A stretch of DNA of 64,000 bases from Ralstonia pickettii DTP0602. Lineage in GTDB: Bacteria; Pseudomonadota; Gammaproteobacteria; Burkholderiales; Burkholderiaceae. Positions 9,373-16,863 of the stretch are shown here, one piece after another. The position numbers were made by a program, and so were the translations under genes. The stretch is taken from contig CP006667.1 in NCBI GenBank assembly GCA_000471925.1, forward strand, positions 4,092,001 through 4,156,000, written 5' to 3'. A model generated the notes under the pieces. It had not been told where the DNA came from. It saw only the letters and a list, made by a program, of their open reading frames with translations, and did no database searches. Numbering within the stretch: the stretch's first letter is position 1; each line of letters begins with the position of its first letter.

Positions 9373-11040
9373 TCACCGCGCAATCGGCTTATAGCGAATC
9401 CGCTTCGGCTTGGCCCCTTCCTCACCCAGCCGGCGCTTCTTGTCGGCCTCATATTCCTGGTAGTTGCCCGGGAAGAACTCCACATGCGAGTCCCCTTCAA
9501 ACGCCAGGATATGCGTCGCGATCCGGTCCAGGAACCAGCGATCGTGCGAGATCACCATCACGCAGCCGGCAAACTCCAGCAGCGCATCTTCCAGCGCCCG
9601 CAGCGTTTCCACGTCAAGGTCGTTCGACGGCTCATCCAGCAGCAGCACGTTGCCGCCGGCAATCAGCGTCTTGGCCATGTGCAGGCGGCCGCGTTCGCCA
9701 CCCGACAGCGTGCCGACCTGCTTCTGCTGGTCGCCCCCCTTGAAGTTGAAGCGGCCGATATAGGCGCGCGACGGCGTCTCGTACCTGCCCACCGTCAGGA
9801 CATCGGCGCCGCCCGAGATTTCTTCGAATACGGTCTTGGTGCCGTCCAGCGCATCGCGGCTCTGGTCGACAAACGCCATCTTCACGGTCGGCCCGATCTT
9901 GATCTCGCCGCTGTCCGGCTGTTCCTTGCCGGTCAGCATGCGGAAGAAGGTTGACTTGCCGGCGCCGTTCGGGCCGATGATGCCGACGATGGCGCCCGGC
10001 GGCACCTTGAAGCTGAGGTTGTCGATCAGCAGGCGGTCGCCATAGCCCTTGCTCACACCGTCGAACTCGATCACTTCGTTGCCCAGGCGCTCACCCACCG
10101 GGATGAAAATTTCCTGGGTTTCGTTGCGCTTCTGGTATTCCTGGCTGTTCAGCTCGTCAAAGCGCGCCAGACGCGCCTTGGACTTGGCCTGGCGGCCCTT
10201 GGGGTTCTGGCGCACCCACTCAAGCTCCTTGTGCAGCGCCTTCTGGCGGGCCGATTCGCTGGCCTCTTCCTGCTTCAGGCGCGCTTCCTTCTGGTCCAGC
10301 CACGAGCTGTAGTTGCCCTTCCAGGGGATGCCCTGGCCGCGGTCCAGTTCCAGGATCCACTCGGCGGCGTTGTCGAGGAAGTAGCGGTCGTGGGTCACGG
10401 CCACCACGGTGCCCGGGAAGCGGGTCAGGAACTGCTCCAGCCAATCCACCGACTCGGCGTCCAGGTGGTTGGTCGGTTCGTCGAGCAGCAGCATGTCGGG
10501 GCGCGACAGCAGCAGGCGGCACAGCGCCACGCGGCGCTTTTCACCACCAGACAGGTTCGCGATCTTTGCGTCCCACGGCGGCAGGCGCAGCGCGTCGGCG
10601 GCGATTTCCAGCTGCAGCTCGACGTTGTTGCCGTCGCTGGCAGCCAGGATCGCCTCGTACTTGGCCTGGTCGGCGGCCAGCGCGTCGAAGTCCGCGTCTG
10701 GCTCGGCATAGGCCGCGTAGATCTCGTCGAGCTTCTTGCGCGCTTCGAATACGCCGCCGAGCGCCTCTTCCACCGACTCGCGCACGGTCTGCTCGGGATT
10801 GAGCTGCGGTTCCTGCGGCAGGTAGCCGATGTTCAGGTTCGGCATCGGCGTGGCTTCGCCCTCGATTTCCTTGTCGAGGCCGGCCATGATCTTGAGCAGC
10901 GTGGACTTGCCCGAGCCGTTCAGGCCCAGCACGCCGATCTTGGCGCCGGGGAAGAACGACAGCGAGATGTCCTTCAGGATGTGACGCTTGGGCGGGACGA
11001 TCTTGCCCACGCGGTTCATGGTGAAAACGTACTGTGCCAT
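9373..11040 (-). CDS. ettA: Energy-dependent translational throttle protein EttA (ABC-F ATPase)
   Basis: Soluble ABC-F protein that binds the ribosomal E site and gates entry into elongation according to the ATP/ADP ratio. Two ATP-binding domains are seen in 555 residues: Walker [12 protein letters not shown] near residue 40 with signature LSGGEKRR, and Walker [12 protein letters not shown] near residue 330 with signature LSGGERGR. Both Walker B motifs read LLLDEP. The charged linker between them (about residues 245-300) is the P-site tRNA interaction motif. Length and N-terminus ([19 protein letters not shown]) match the EttA subgroup and not Uup or YheS. Monocistronic with its own terminator. 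Confidence 0.97.
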   Translation of the reverse strand: MAQYVFTMNRVGKIVPPKRHILKDISLSFFPGAKIGVLGLNGSGKSTLLKIMAGLDKEIEGEATPMPNLNIGYLPQEPQLNPEQTVRESVEEALGGVFEARKKLDEIYAAYAEPDADFDALAADQAKYEAILAASDGNNVELQLEIAADALRLPPWDAKIANLSGGEKRRVALCRLLLSRPDMLLLDEPTNHLDAESVDWLEQFLTRFPGTVVAVTHDRYFLDNAAEWILELDRGQGIPWKGNYSSWLDQKEARLKQEEASESARQKALHKELEWVRQNPKGRQAKSKARLARFDELNSQEYQKRNETQEIFIPVGERLGNEVIEFDGVSKGYGDRLLIDNLSFKVPPGAIVGIIGPNGAGKSTFFRMLTGKEQPDSGEIKIGPTVKMAFVDQSRDALDGTKTVFEEISGGADVLTVGRYETPSRAYIGRFNFKGGDQQKQVGTLSGGERGRLHMAKTLIAGGNVLLLDEPSNDLDVETLRALEDALLEFAGCVMVISHDRWFLDRIATHILAFEGDSHVEFFPGNYQEYEADKKRRLGEEGAKPKRIRYKPIAR

Positions 11041-11189
11041 GGGTGCGTGTTGGAGGGTTGTTCGGGAATGGCGGGAGTGTATCAGGCGCGATCAGGCAGA
11101 TAGGGCACGCTCAGCCGCCTCCAGCCGGATTCCGTCCTCGCCGGTACAATGGCAGGTTCGACTTTCCGCCGATTTTTCAAGCGACCGCC

Positions 11190-11414
11190 ATGAGCAAACC
11201 CGCCCTGACCCTGAAGTTCAAGTGCAAGAAGTGCGCCAAACCCGTCACGCTGTACCTGCAGAAGACGTCCGCGTGCTCGCACATCACGCCGTACCAGGGC
11301 TTCTGCAAGTGCGGCGAGATGATGCGCCATGCCACCGGCGACAAGGACGCGGTCGAGTCCTTCGTCAACTCGCTGGACAACAGCTGGATGCACCACCATC
11401 ACCACCACCACTGA
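11190..11414 (+). CDS. Small Cys-rich (zinc-ribbon-like) protein with natural C-terminal His7 tail
   Basis: 74 residues, not recognised as a named family. It starts MSKPALTLKFKCKKCAKPV, with one CxxC at residues 12-15, then a CKCGEMM segment near residue 48, so four Cys could form one zinc site. A further Cys lies in TSACSHITPYQGFC. The protein ends NSWM followed by seven histidines directly before the stop codon. The His codons are mixed (mostly CAC, one CAT), so the tail is genomic and not a vector artefact. The metallopeptidase gene begins 13 bases downstream, so the two are probably co-transcribed. A role in metal binding is inference from composition only. Confidence 0.8.
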   Translation: MSKPALTLKFKCKKCAKPVTLYLQKTSACSHITPYQGFCKCGEMMRHATGDKDAVESFVNSLDNSWMHHHHHHH

Positions 11415-11427
11415 GCAGGCCGCTGCA

Positions 11428-11988
11428 GTGACTGAAACCTGGCGCCCCGCCGGCAAGGACCCGATGCGCTTCCTGGGCGGCTACCCGCCCGGCGTGCTCG
11501 ACCAGGTGCGTGAGCTGATCGCCGCCGGCCGCCTGGGCGACCATATCGCGCGCCGCTACCCCGGCCGCCACACCGTGCAGACCGACCGCGCGCTGTACGA
11601 GTACACCACCGACATCAAGCAGGAATACCTGCGCAGCGCGCCGCCGCTGCACAAGGTCGGCTTCGACGCACGACTCGATTCCGCCCAGCGCGCGCTAGGC
11701 CTGCATACCGCGATCTCGCGCGTGCAGGGTGGCAAGCTCAAGGCCAAGAAGGAAATCCGCGTGGCCTCGCTGTTCAAGGAAGCGCCGCCGGAATTCCTGC
11801 GCATGATCGTCGTGCACGAGCTCGCCCACCTGAAGGAGAGCGAGCACAACAAGGCCTTCTACCGGCTCTGCGAACACATGGAGCCGCATTACCACCAGCT
11901 GGAGTTCGATACGCGGCTCTACCTGGCGTGGCGGGAGCTGGAACGCAACGCTCCCGCCGGCGCAGACGATCAGGCGTCGCAGGCGTAG
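11428..11988 (+). CDS. YgjP/DUF45-like zinc metallopeptidase (M48-type fold)
   Basis: Putative cytosolic metal-dependent hydrolase. The zinc-binding motif VVHELAHLKESEHNKAFY contains HExxH with a further His downstream, as in the YgjP (WLM/SprT-like) group. I start at GTG (VTETWRPAGKDPMRFLGGYP), giving 186 residues; an ATG twelve codons later is the alternative. It follows the His7 protein at short spacing. Its 3' end overlaps the end of the converging GH114 gene by 19 bases. Substrate unknown. Confidence 0.85.
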   Translation: MTETWRPAGKDPMRFLGGYPPGVLDQVRELIAAGRLGDHIARRYPGRHTVQTDRALYEYTTDIKQEYLRSAPPLHKVGFDARLDSAQRALGLHTAISRVQGGKLKAKKEIRVASLFKEAPPEFLRMIVVHELAHLKESEHNKAFYRLCEHMEPHYHQLEFDTRLYLAWRELERNAPAGADDQASQA

Positions 11989-12860
11989 CGGTACGAGCCG
12001 TTCAGCTTCTGCGGCAGCACAACCGTGCGCAGGTTGGCCGCCTGTGCCGCCGCACACAGCGGTGCGCGTGTGGCGGCGTCCTTGTACTTGGTCGCGTATT
12101 CGATCTGGAACACCGGCTTGCCCTGCCCGGTGAACGCGGTATAGACGCCGCACTCCTTGTACTTGAAGCACTGCTCGTTGATCGCGAAGTCGAATTCCGC
12201 CGCCAGCACGTCCACCTGTGCGATATCGTTCTTCAACCCCACCGCCAGCCCGCGCGCATGCGCCTGGGCCGCGAGGAAGCGGTTGTAGTCGAGCTGTGTC
12301 TCGGCGGTCAGCGGCAGGCCTGGGCTGTTGGTGTAGGCGTCGACGTTGTCCGGATCGACCGCATCGCAGCCCTTGCTTACCGCCAGGTCCATGCGTGCCT
12401 GCATGATCTGGCGCACGTTGGCCGAGCGCGTATCGAGCCAGCTCTCGCCCGCCCAGCCTGACAGCGGTGCGCCCATGTCGGCGGCGGTGAACTGGTTGTA
12501 GTCCGGGCGCCAGTCTTCGGCGCTGCCGGCGGAGAAGTAGCAGATCACGCGACGGCCCTGCGACTTGAGCGTGGCGATTGTGGTCGTGGGCGTGTCGAAC
12601 AGGTCGATGTCGTAGGCGACCACCGCGTAGCTGGTATTGAGTCGGCCGGTGAACTGGATCTGAAACGTATCGGTGATGGCCGGCGCCCAGCGCGTGGTGG
12701 CGCTGGTGGTGGTTGCCGTGACGGCGAATTTTGGTGTCGTGGTTGTGGTCATCGTTTCCGCCGACGGCGACACCATCTCAGTCTGTCCCCCGTCCCCGCC
12801 GCAGCCGCCCAGTACGACAGACAGCATGACCCCGGTCAGCGCAGCATATTTGCTTTTCAT
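11970..12860 (-). CDS. GH114-type glycosidase lipoprotein (putative endo-alpha-1,4-polygalactosaminidase)
   Basis: Secreted lipoprotein of 296 residues. The start MKSKYAALTG follows an AGGGAAGGG-type ribosome site. The lipobox VVLGGC is near residue 20. A Thr-rich linker follows (about residues 35-55), then a TIM-barrel domain with CYFSAGSAEDWRPDYNQF, GCDAVDPDNVDAY and GLKND, the hallmark blocks of GH114. Members hydrolyse galactosaminogalactan-like polymers in fungi; the bacterial substrate is uncertain, so exopolysaccharide turnover is only an inference. It stands alone, tail to tail with the metallopeptidase gene. Confidence 0.87.
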   Translation of the reverse strand: MKSKYAALTGVMLSVVLGGCGGDGGQTEMVSPSAETMTTTTTPKFAVTATTTSATTRWAPAITDTFQIQFTGRLNTSYAVVAYDIDLFDTPTTTIATLKSQGRRVICYFSAGSAEDWRPDYNQFTAADMGAPLSGWAGESWLDTRSANVRQIMQARMDLAVSKGCDAVDPDNVDAYTNSPGLPLTAETQLDYNRFLAAQAHARGLAVGLKNDIAQVDVLAAEFDFAINEQCFKYKECGVYTAFTGQGKPVFQIEYATKYKDAATRAPLCAAAQAANLRTVVLPQKLNGSYRYACDA

Positions 12861-13111
12861 TTTTTTCGACCCTTCCCTGTTGTGAATCCCGAGCAAATCG
12901 GCGGCCTGTGTTGCCCCTGCTCCGTACCCGTTGGCCTGCCGATACGGTTCAAGCACTTTAGCGGATTCCCGTGATGGTTTGCCATGCCCGTCGGATGGCA
13001 CGGCGCCACTGTTCGCGCGGCGCAACACAGGCAAATGGGCTACGGCATATGGATGGTTCGGATGTAGCCGTGCCGTTTTGTCGGCTGCTTCGTCAAAGCT
13101 CGCACTGAGGT

Positions 13112-13225
13112 GTGGAGAACAGCATCAAAGCGATTGAGCACTATGTGAAGGAACTCGACGCCCTCGGGCGGGGCTACACCCATTGGGTCAACACCCACCG
13201 TCAAATGTTCCAGTACCTGCTCTGA
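13112..13225 (+). CDS. 37-codon ORF or gene remnant, unrecognised
   Basis: Starts GTG (VENSIKAIEHYVKELDALG) and ends in QMFQYLL. The amino-acid composition is that of a soluble helical protein: charged and hydrophobic residues alternate, and there is none of the Arg/Ala/Pro excess of shadow frames. GAGG lies only one base before the GTG, which is too close for a normal start, so this may be the last part of a decayed longer gene. No family recognised. Confidence 0.3.
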   Translation: MENSIKAIEHYVKELDALGRGYTHWVNTHRQMFQYLL

Positions 13226-13315
13226 AAGTGGCTGGCCGCTCGATCTTAAGAAATCGCGTAGAGGGACGCGGCTGGCTTTGGCTTCGTTGCAAAGCGACCG
13301 ATCCGAAGCGTGCTT

Positions 13316-13384
13316 CAGTGCGTTCTGTTTGCCGAGGCTGCTGAAGACACAGCTGGAGTGTGTATTGGCAGGCGATTTGCTCGC
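13316..13384 (+). repeat. Diverged tandem-family tract, copy A (coding-like)
   Basis: About 67 bp similar to 14120-14186. In the conserved frame it reads SAFCLPRLLKTQLECVLA. It lies inside a 70-codon ORF (13278-13490, TTG start) whose part after this tract has no recognisable character. Most differences from copy B fall in third codon positions. Confidence 0.55.
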
Positions 13385-13600
13385 CCAGTTCAGGCATCCG
13401 TGGGTCGACGACACGCCTGCGTCGTCGACCAGAGGCAGCTTGCAATTCGGTTGGGCCAGTCCGCTTACTTGGCGGGCGTCTTTCACCTAGTCCCCAGTGT
13501 AGCTCAGCGACGCCAGCTCCTCCTTCGCCTTCCCTGGCATCTCCAGCTCCAGCACTACGGCCCACCATCAGCCCCAGCGAGGGGGACTTCTAAAGACGCT

Positions 13601-13625
13601 CGATTCCCGCGTTCGCGGAAATGAC
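13601..13625. repeat. Short palindromic repeat (CGATTCCCGCG...CGCGGAAATGAC)
   Basis: TTCCCGCG and CGCGGAA pair around a two-base loop. The wording resembles the dispersed ATTCCCGC-GCGGGAATGAC elements that are very common between genes in betaproteobacteria. No T-run on either strand. Confidence 0.5.
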
Positions 13626-13750
13626 AGTGGGGCTTGAAACGCTATCGGTGCTGCGCTGTTTAAGCGCTTGACTATTTGCCTGCGGGCAGCGCACGTGCAG
13701 GATGCGCCTTCCGTATGGGAATGCGAAGTGTCCAATCGAGTTGCGAGCTT

Positions 13751-14004
13751 CGGCGCGGGAGACTGGAGCTGTCATCGAACAACGGTGACCGAGTGTGGAA
13801 ACTCGAAGGCTTACCCCCGGGCAGTCGCTTGCCGCGATTGCCCGCATCCGCGTACGCGCGCTGCCTACCTTCATGGCGGGCCGGACGAGGCAGCCGAAAG
13901 GCTGACCGGATTGGGGAAAGCACCGGTTTTCCATCCTCGTCGTCAGGCCCGCCGCCCTCCCCTCACGCTGCGCGGCGGACCTTCACCCAACGATGGGAGG
14001 TCCT
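13751..14004 (+). ncRNA. Candidate structured RNA leader upstream of a 38-codon ORF
   Basis: Several nested pairings are visible. GGCGGGCC (13875-13882) pairs with GGCCCGCC (13946-13953). GACGAGG (13884-13890) pairs with CCTCGTC (13935-13941). Inside them sits a GAAA tetraloop hairpin, CAGCC GAAA GGCTG (13891-13904), and CCGG/CCGG. On the 5' side GGGCA (13819-13823) pairs with TGCCC (13839-13843). On the 3' side CCGCC and GGCGG close a C-rich loop (about 13951-13978). The block ends at GGGAGG just before an ATG. I recall similar blocks before small ORFs in other Burkholderiales and a general likeness to C4-type antisense RNAs, but neither was checked. Confidence 0.45.
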
Positions 14005-14121
14005 ATGTCGGGAATTGTGTCATCCACAGCGCGGTCCAGTCTTGAGTCGGTGTCGGCGGGCATAGAAGGTGTGCTCGCCCTGCTCGAACAACAGAGCGAG
14101 CAATACGACGCTTGTTTTTAG
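14005..14121 (+). CDS. 38-codon ORF with strong ribosome binding site, probably frameshifted
   Basis: ATG preceded by GGGAGGTCCT. It encodes MSGIVSSTARSSLESVSAG and continues as GIEGVLALLEQQSEQYDACF, then stops (TTT TAG). One base less in the T5 run just before the stop would join it to SAFCLLGLLKAQLECVLAES (copy B, 14120-14186), which copy A shows to be the matching frame. The intact product would be about 60 residues, probably helical. It follows the structured block directly. No family recognised. It is either a real micro-protein, a frameshifted pseudogene, or a programmed +1 shift. Confidence 0.4.
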   Translation: MSGIVSSTARSSLESVSAGIEGVLALLEQQSEQYDACF

Positions 14122-14186
14122 TGCGTTTTGCTTGTTGGGGCTGCTGAAGGCGCAGTTGGAGTGCGTGTTGGCGGAATCCGCTCAAT
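14120..14186 (+). repeat. Diverged tandem-family tract, copy B (coding-like)
   Basis: Matches copy A at 13316-13384. It reads SAFCLLGLLKAQLECVLA in the shared frame and reaches a stop (TAG) soon after. Phe, Cys, Leu, Cys, Val, Leu and Ala codons differ only in synonymous positions between copies, which indicates past selection at the protein level. Confidence 0.55.
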
Positions 14187-14323
14187 AGAGAAGCAGAGAA
14201 GCGCAGGGCTGACGGCTAACCCGTGCCGTCAGCCTGTTAAGCAATCGAGCATCCTTAAATGCCGGCATTGTTCCAAGACTCGCTCTGCGCAGCCAGGGCC
14301 ACCGAAGTCGATCTTTCCGGCGC

Positions 14324-15328
14324 TCAATCCCCCTTGAATCCCGAGGCTTTGATGACCGGCGTCCAACGTGCCGCAAGTGCGGTCGCATATTTTGCAACCT
14401 CGTCAGACGTGGCCCCAGGCAAGACATCGTAGCCCGCTCGTCCCAGCTTTTCGCGGACATCTGGCATGGCCAGGACCTTGCGCACGGACTGATGCCATTG
14501 CGCCGCCGCATCGGGTGGCGTATTGGCGCGGACATAGAGCAGGTAGCGCGACGAGGTAACAAGGTTAGGAAAGCCAGACTCTGCAAAGGTGGGCACGCTG
14601 GGCAAGGCGTCGGCGCGTTTTTCACCTGCCACGGCCAGAACGCGGAGCTTGCCGGCGCGATGGAACTCGGTGAACGTCGTGATGGCGTCCATGCCAGCCG
14701 CGATCTGATTGCCCATCAGCTCGGTCACCATCGCCGCGCCACCGCGATATGGCACCAGCGTGCAGCCGGTGTGAGACTGGGCGACGAACTCCACCGCAAG
14801 AAAATGCAGCAGCGTGCCAACCGTGCTGATGCCAATCGAATGCTCTGCCGGCTGGGACTTGGCTGCCTTAACGAAGTCGGCCAGTGTCTTGATGGGCGAG
14901 TTTGCGCTCACCGCCAATCCGAACTGGACGCCCGCCACGTCGGTGATCGCCGTGAAATCGGTGGCGGGATTGAAGCGCATATTGCTATAGATCAGCGGTC
15001 CGATGAACATCGGATCGACGGGTGCCAGCAGCACGGTACTGCCATCGGCCGGAGCATTCTTCAGGACTTCAGCCGCCACGCGCGTGCCGGCACCGGGGCG
15101 GTTGTCGACGATGACGGTACGACCCATGGTGTCCTTCAGCTTCTCGGACAGTAAGCGGCCCATGAAATCAGCCGCCCCTCCGGCCGGAAACGGGACGATG
15201 ATGCGCGAGACAGTTTGTCCCCATGCGGCCCTGGAGAGCAGGCCACCGGTACACAGGACGGCAGCTGTGCTGGCCAGCATGGCCCGACGCGAAAGCCGAA
15301 ATGCGGAAGCAGGATTGCGTTCGTTCAT
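14324..15328 (-). CDS. Bug-family (TctC-like) periplasmic solute receptor
   Basis: Tripartite-tricarboxylate-type substrate-binding protein of 334 residues. The N-terminus carries a twin-arginine-like signal (RLSRRAMLASTAAVLCTGG) with cleavage probable after AAWG. Typical Bug motifs follow: RIIVPFPAGGAADFMGRLL, DNRPGAGTRVAAEVL and VPYRGGAAMVTELMGNQI. The ATG is preceded by GGAGCTTCCC. No TctA/TctB membrane subunits are nearby, as usual for the large orphan Bug sets of Cupriavidus and Bordetella. It lies 15 bases downstream of the amidase gene, so ligand and amidase substrate may be linked. Confidence 0.92.
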   Translation of the reverse strand: MNERNPASAFRLSRRAMLASTAAVLCTGGLLSRAAWGQTVSRIIVPFPAGGAADFMGRLLSEKLKDTMGRTVIVDNRPGAGTRVAAEVLKNAPADGSTVLLAPVDPMFIGPLIYSNMRFNPATDFTAITDVAGVQFGLAVSANSPIKTLADFVKAAKSQPAEHSIGISTVGTLLHFLAVEFVAQSHTGCTLVPYRGGAAMVTELMGNQIAAGMDAITTFTEFHRAGKLRVLAVAGEKRADALPSVPTFAESGFPNLVTSSRYLLYVRANTPPDAAAQWHQSVRKVLAMPDVREKLGRAGYDVLPGATSDEVAKYATALAARWTPVIKASGFKGD

Positions 15329-15343
15329 GGGAAGCTCCAGGGT

Positions 15344-16762
15344 CTAGATGCCGGGTTGCAGGTCGTTGAATGGGGTGAAGTGCGCCGCGTCTTCGATGAC
15401 CTGGCCAGCGCGCAGCAACAGATCCTCGCGGAAACGCCATGCCAGCAATTGCACGCCGACGGGCACGCCGCCGGCCATGCCTGTCGGCACGGACAGTCCC
15501 GGCATGCCTAGCATGGCCGTTGCAAGCAAGGGGCTCTGTGCGTCGAGCAGAGCGCGGGTCTGTTCAGGCGTGCCGATATCCGCGTCTTGCGGGCTTGGGC
15601 GCTGCCACGAGACAGGCATCAGCACCAGCGGAAACCGTTGCATGAATAGCGACCAGTTTCGTGCGATCGCCTGGCGCCGCGCCAGGGCATCAAGAAATCC
15701 ATCGCGGCTGGCTTCCTGCATCCCGGCAAGCATGTTGCGCTGGCTTTGCCGCATGGCCTCGTCGCCATGCTGCTCCACGCCTGCAATGATGTTGCGGCGG
15801 CTGTCGTCGACCGTCAGCGTGCGCCAGAGCGCAGCAGCTTCCATGAAGTCGGGCAGGCTGGCTTCCTCAACGGCGTAGCCGGCTTGCTGCAGCCATTGCG
15901 CGGCACTGTCCAGCGCTGCGCTGACCGCAGGATCGACGGGAATACCCGGACAATGCTTGAACAGGGCCACGCGGATCAGACCCGGCGGCAGCGGCAGGTC
16001 CAGCGGGACCGGAACCCAGGCGGGATCTCGCCCATCGTGGCGTGCCATGGCGTGGTATCCGAGACGAAGGTCAGCAATACTCCGTGCCATTGGCCCCTGC
16101 ACGGACATGAGTTGCGGCGTGATACTCCGTTCGACGGTTGCGGACGGGTTATACGCGGGCACTCGCCCTATCGTTGGCCTCAAGCCAGGTACGCCGCAGG
16201 CGTAGGCCGGATAGCGAATGGAGCCACCGATGTCATTGCCATGGGCCAGCGCACCCATTCCGCAAGCCACGGCGGCTGCGGCACCGCCGCTGGAGCCACC
16301 GGGGGTGATATCCCGGTCCCAGGGGTTCAACGTGCGTCCATGCAAGCCGTTGTCGGTAAACCAGCGTGATGAATAGGTTGCGGTATTGCTTCGCCCGACA
16401 ATGATGGCCCCTGCACTGCGCCAGTGAGCCACCACGGGTGCATCCTCTCGCGCGATGTTGTTCTTTAGCGGGATGACGCCGTTGGTGGTCGCATGGCCCG
16501 CCTGGTCGACATTGATCTTGATCGTGACAGGCACTCCATGGAGCGGCCCAAGCTGCGTGCCCCCGATCTGCCGGTCCGCCGCATCCGCGCTAGCCAGCGC
16601 CTCCTCTGCAAGTACCTCCGCCAGCGCATTGATTCTGGGGTTAAGGGCTTCGATGCGAGCGAGTACGCTGGCTGTGACTTCGCGACAGGAAATTTCGCGC
16701 TGCCGCACGGCAGTAGCAATATCGATAGCGCTCCAGCGCCAAAGCGTTTCAACAGGTTTCAC
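15344..16762 (-). CDS. Amidase, amidase-signature (AS) family
   Basis: Hydrolase with a Ser-cisSer-Lys triad. The Lys is in VTIKINVDQAGHATTNG (near residue 80) and the serines are in the glycine-rich stretch GGSSGGAAAAVACGMGALA, followed by NDIGGSIRYPA. 472 residues, usual for this family. The start is GTG (KPVETLWRWSAIDIA follows), with GGGAG upstream. AS enzymes cleave amides, ureido compounds or glutaminyl-tRNA; no GatB/GatC neighbours exist, so this is a catabolic enzyme and not GatA. It probably forms an operon with the Bug receptor and is controlled by the FadR-type regulator next to it. Confidence 0.93.
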   Translation of the reverse strand: MKPVETLWRWSAIDIATAVRQREISCREVTASVLARIEALNPRINALAEVLAEEALASADAADRQIGGTQLGPLHGVPVTIKINVDQAGHATTNGVIPLKNNIAREDAPVVAHWRSAGAIIVGRSNTATYSSRWFTDNGLHGRTLNPWDRDITPGGSSGGAAAAVACGMGALAHGNDIGGSIRYPAYACGVPGLRPTIGRVPAYNPSATVERSITPQLMSVQGPMARSIADLRLGYHAMARHDGRDPAWVPVPLDLPLPPGLIRVALFKHCPGIPVDPAVSAALDSAAQWLQQAGYAVEEASLPDFMEAAALWRTLTVDDSRRNIIAGVEQHGDEAMRQSQRNMLAGMQEASRDGFLDALARRQAIARNWSLFMQRFPLVLMPVSWQRPSPQDADIGTPEQTRALLDAQSPLLATAMLGMPGLSVPTGMAGGVPVGVQLLAWRFREDLLLRAGQVIEDAAHFTPFNDLQPGI

Positions 16763-16863
16763 TTCAAGACTCCCAAGATTCAGGCAATAGGAATCCCCCC
16801 GCCATATCGAATGGGAATATGGCGGTTGGGTGTGCAGGCAGGGGACGCTTCCGCGCCGGAGTG

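Larger units (their letters stand above)
12861..14323. other. Gene-poor 1.46-kb region with degenerate short coding tracts and a structured leader
   Basis: No conventional gene fits here. The stretch holds a 37-codon ORF (13112-13225), two diverged copies of a 67-bp tract (13316-13384 and 14120-14186), a small palindromic repeat (13601-13625), a highly structured block (13751-14004) and a 38-codon ORF with a good ribosome binding site (14005-14121). Overall it resembles decayed or very small genes of a repeated family. Longer open frames on the minus strand (for example 13040-13486 and 13590-13934) show no recognisable protein signature. Confidence 0.6.

Noticed and set aside
13040..13934. 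Minus-strand frames of 148 and 114 codons in the gene-poor region
   Set aside because: No ribosome sites, no recognisable motifs, and they run through the palindromic repeat and the structured block.
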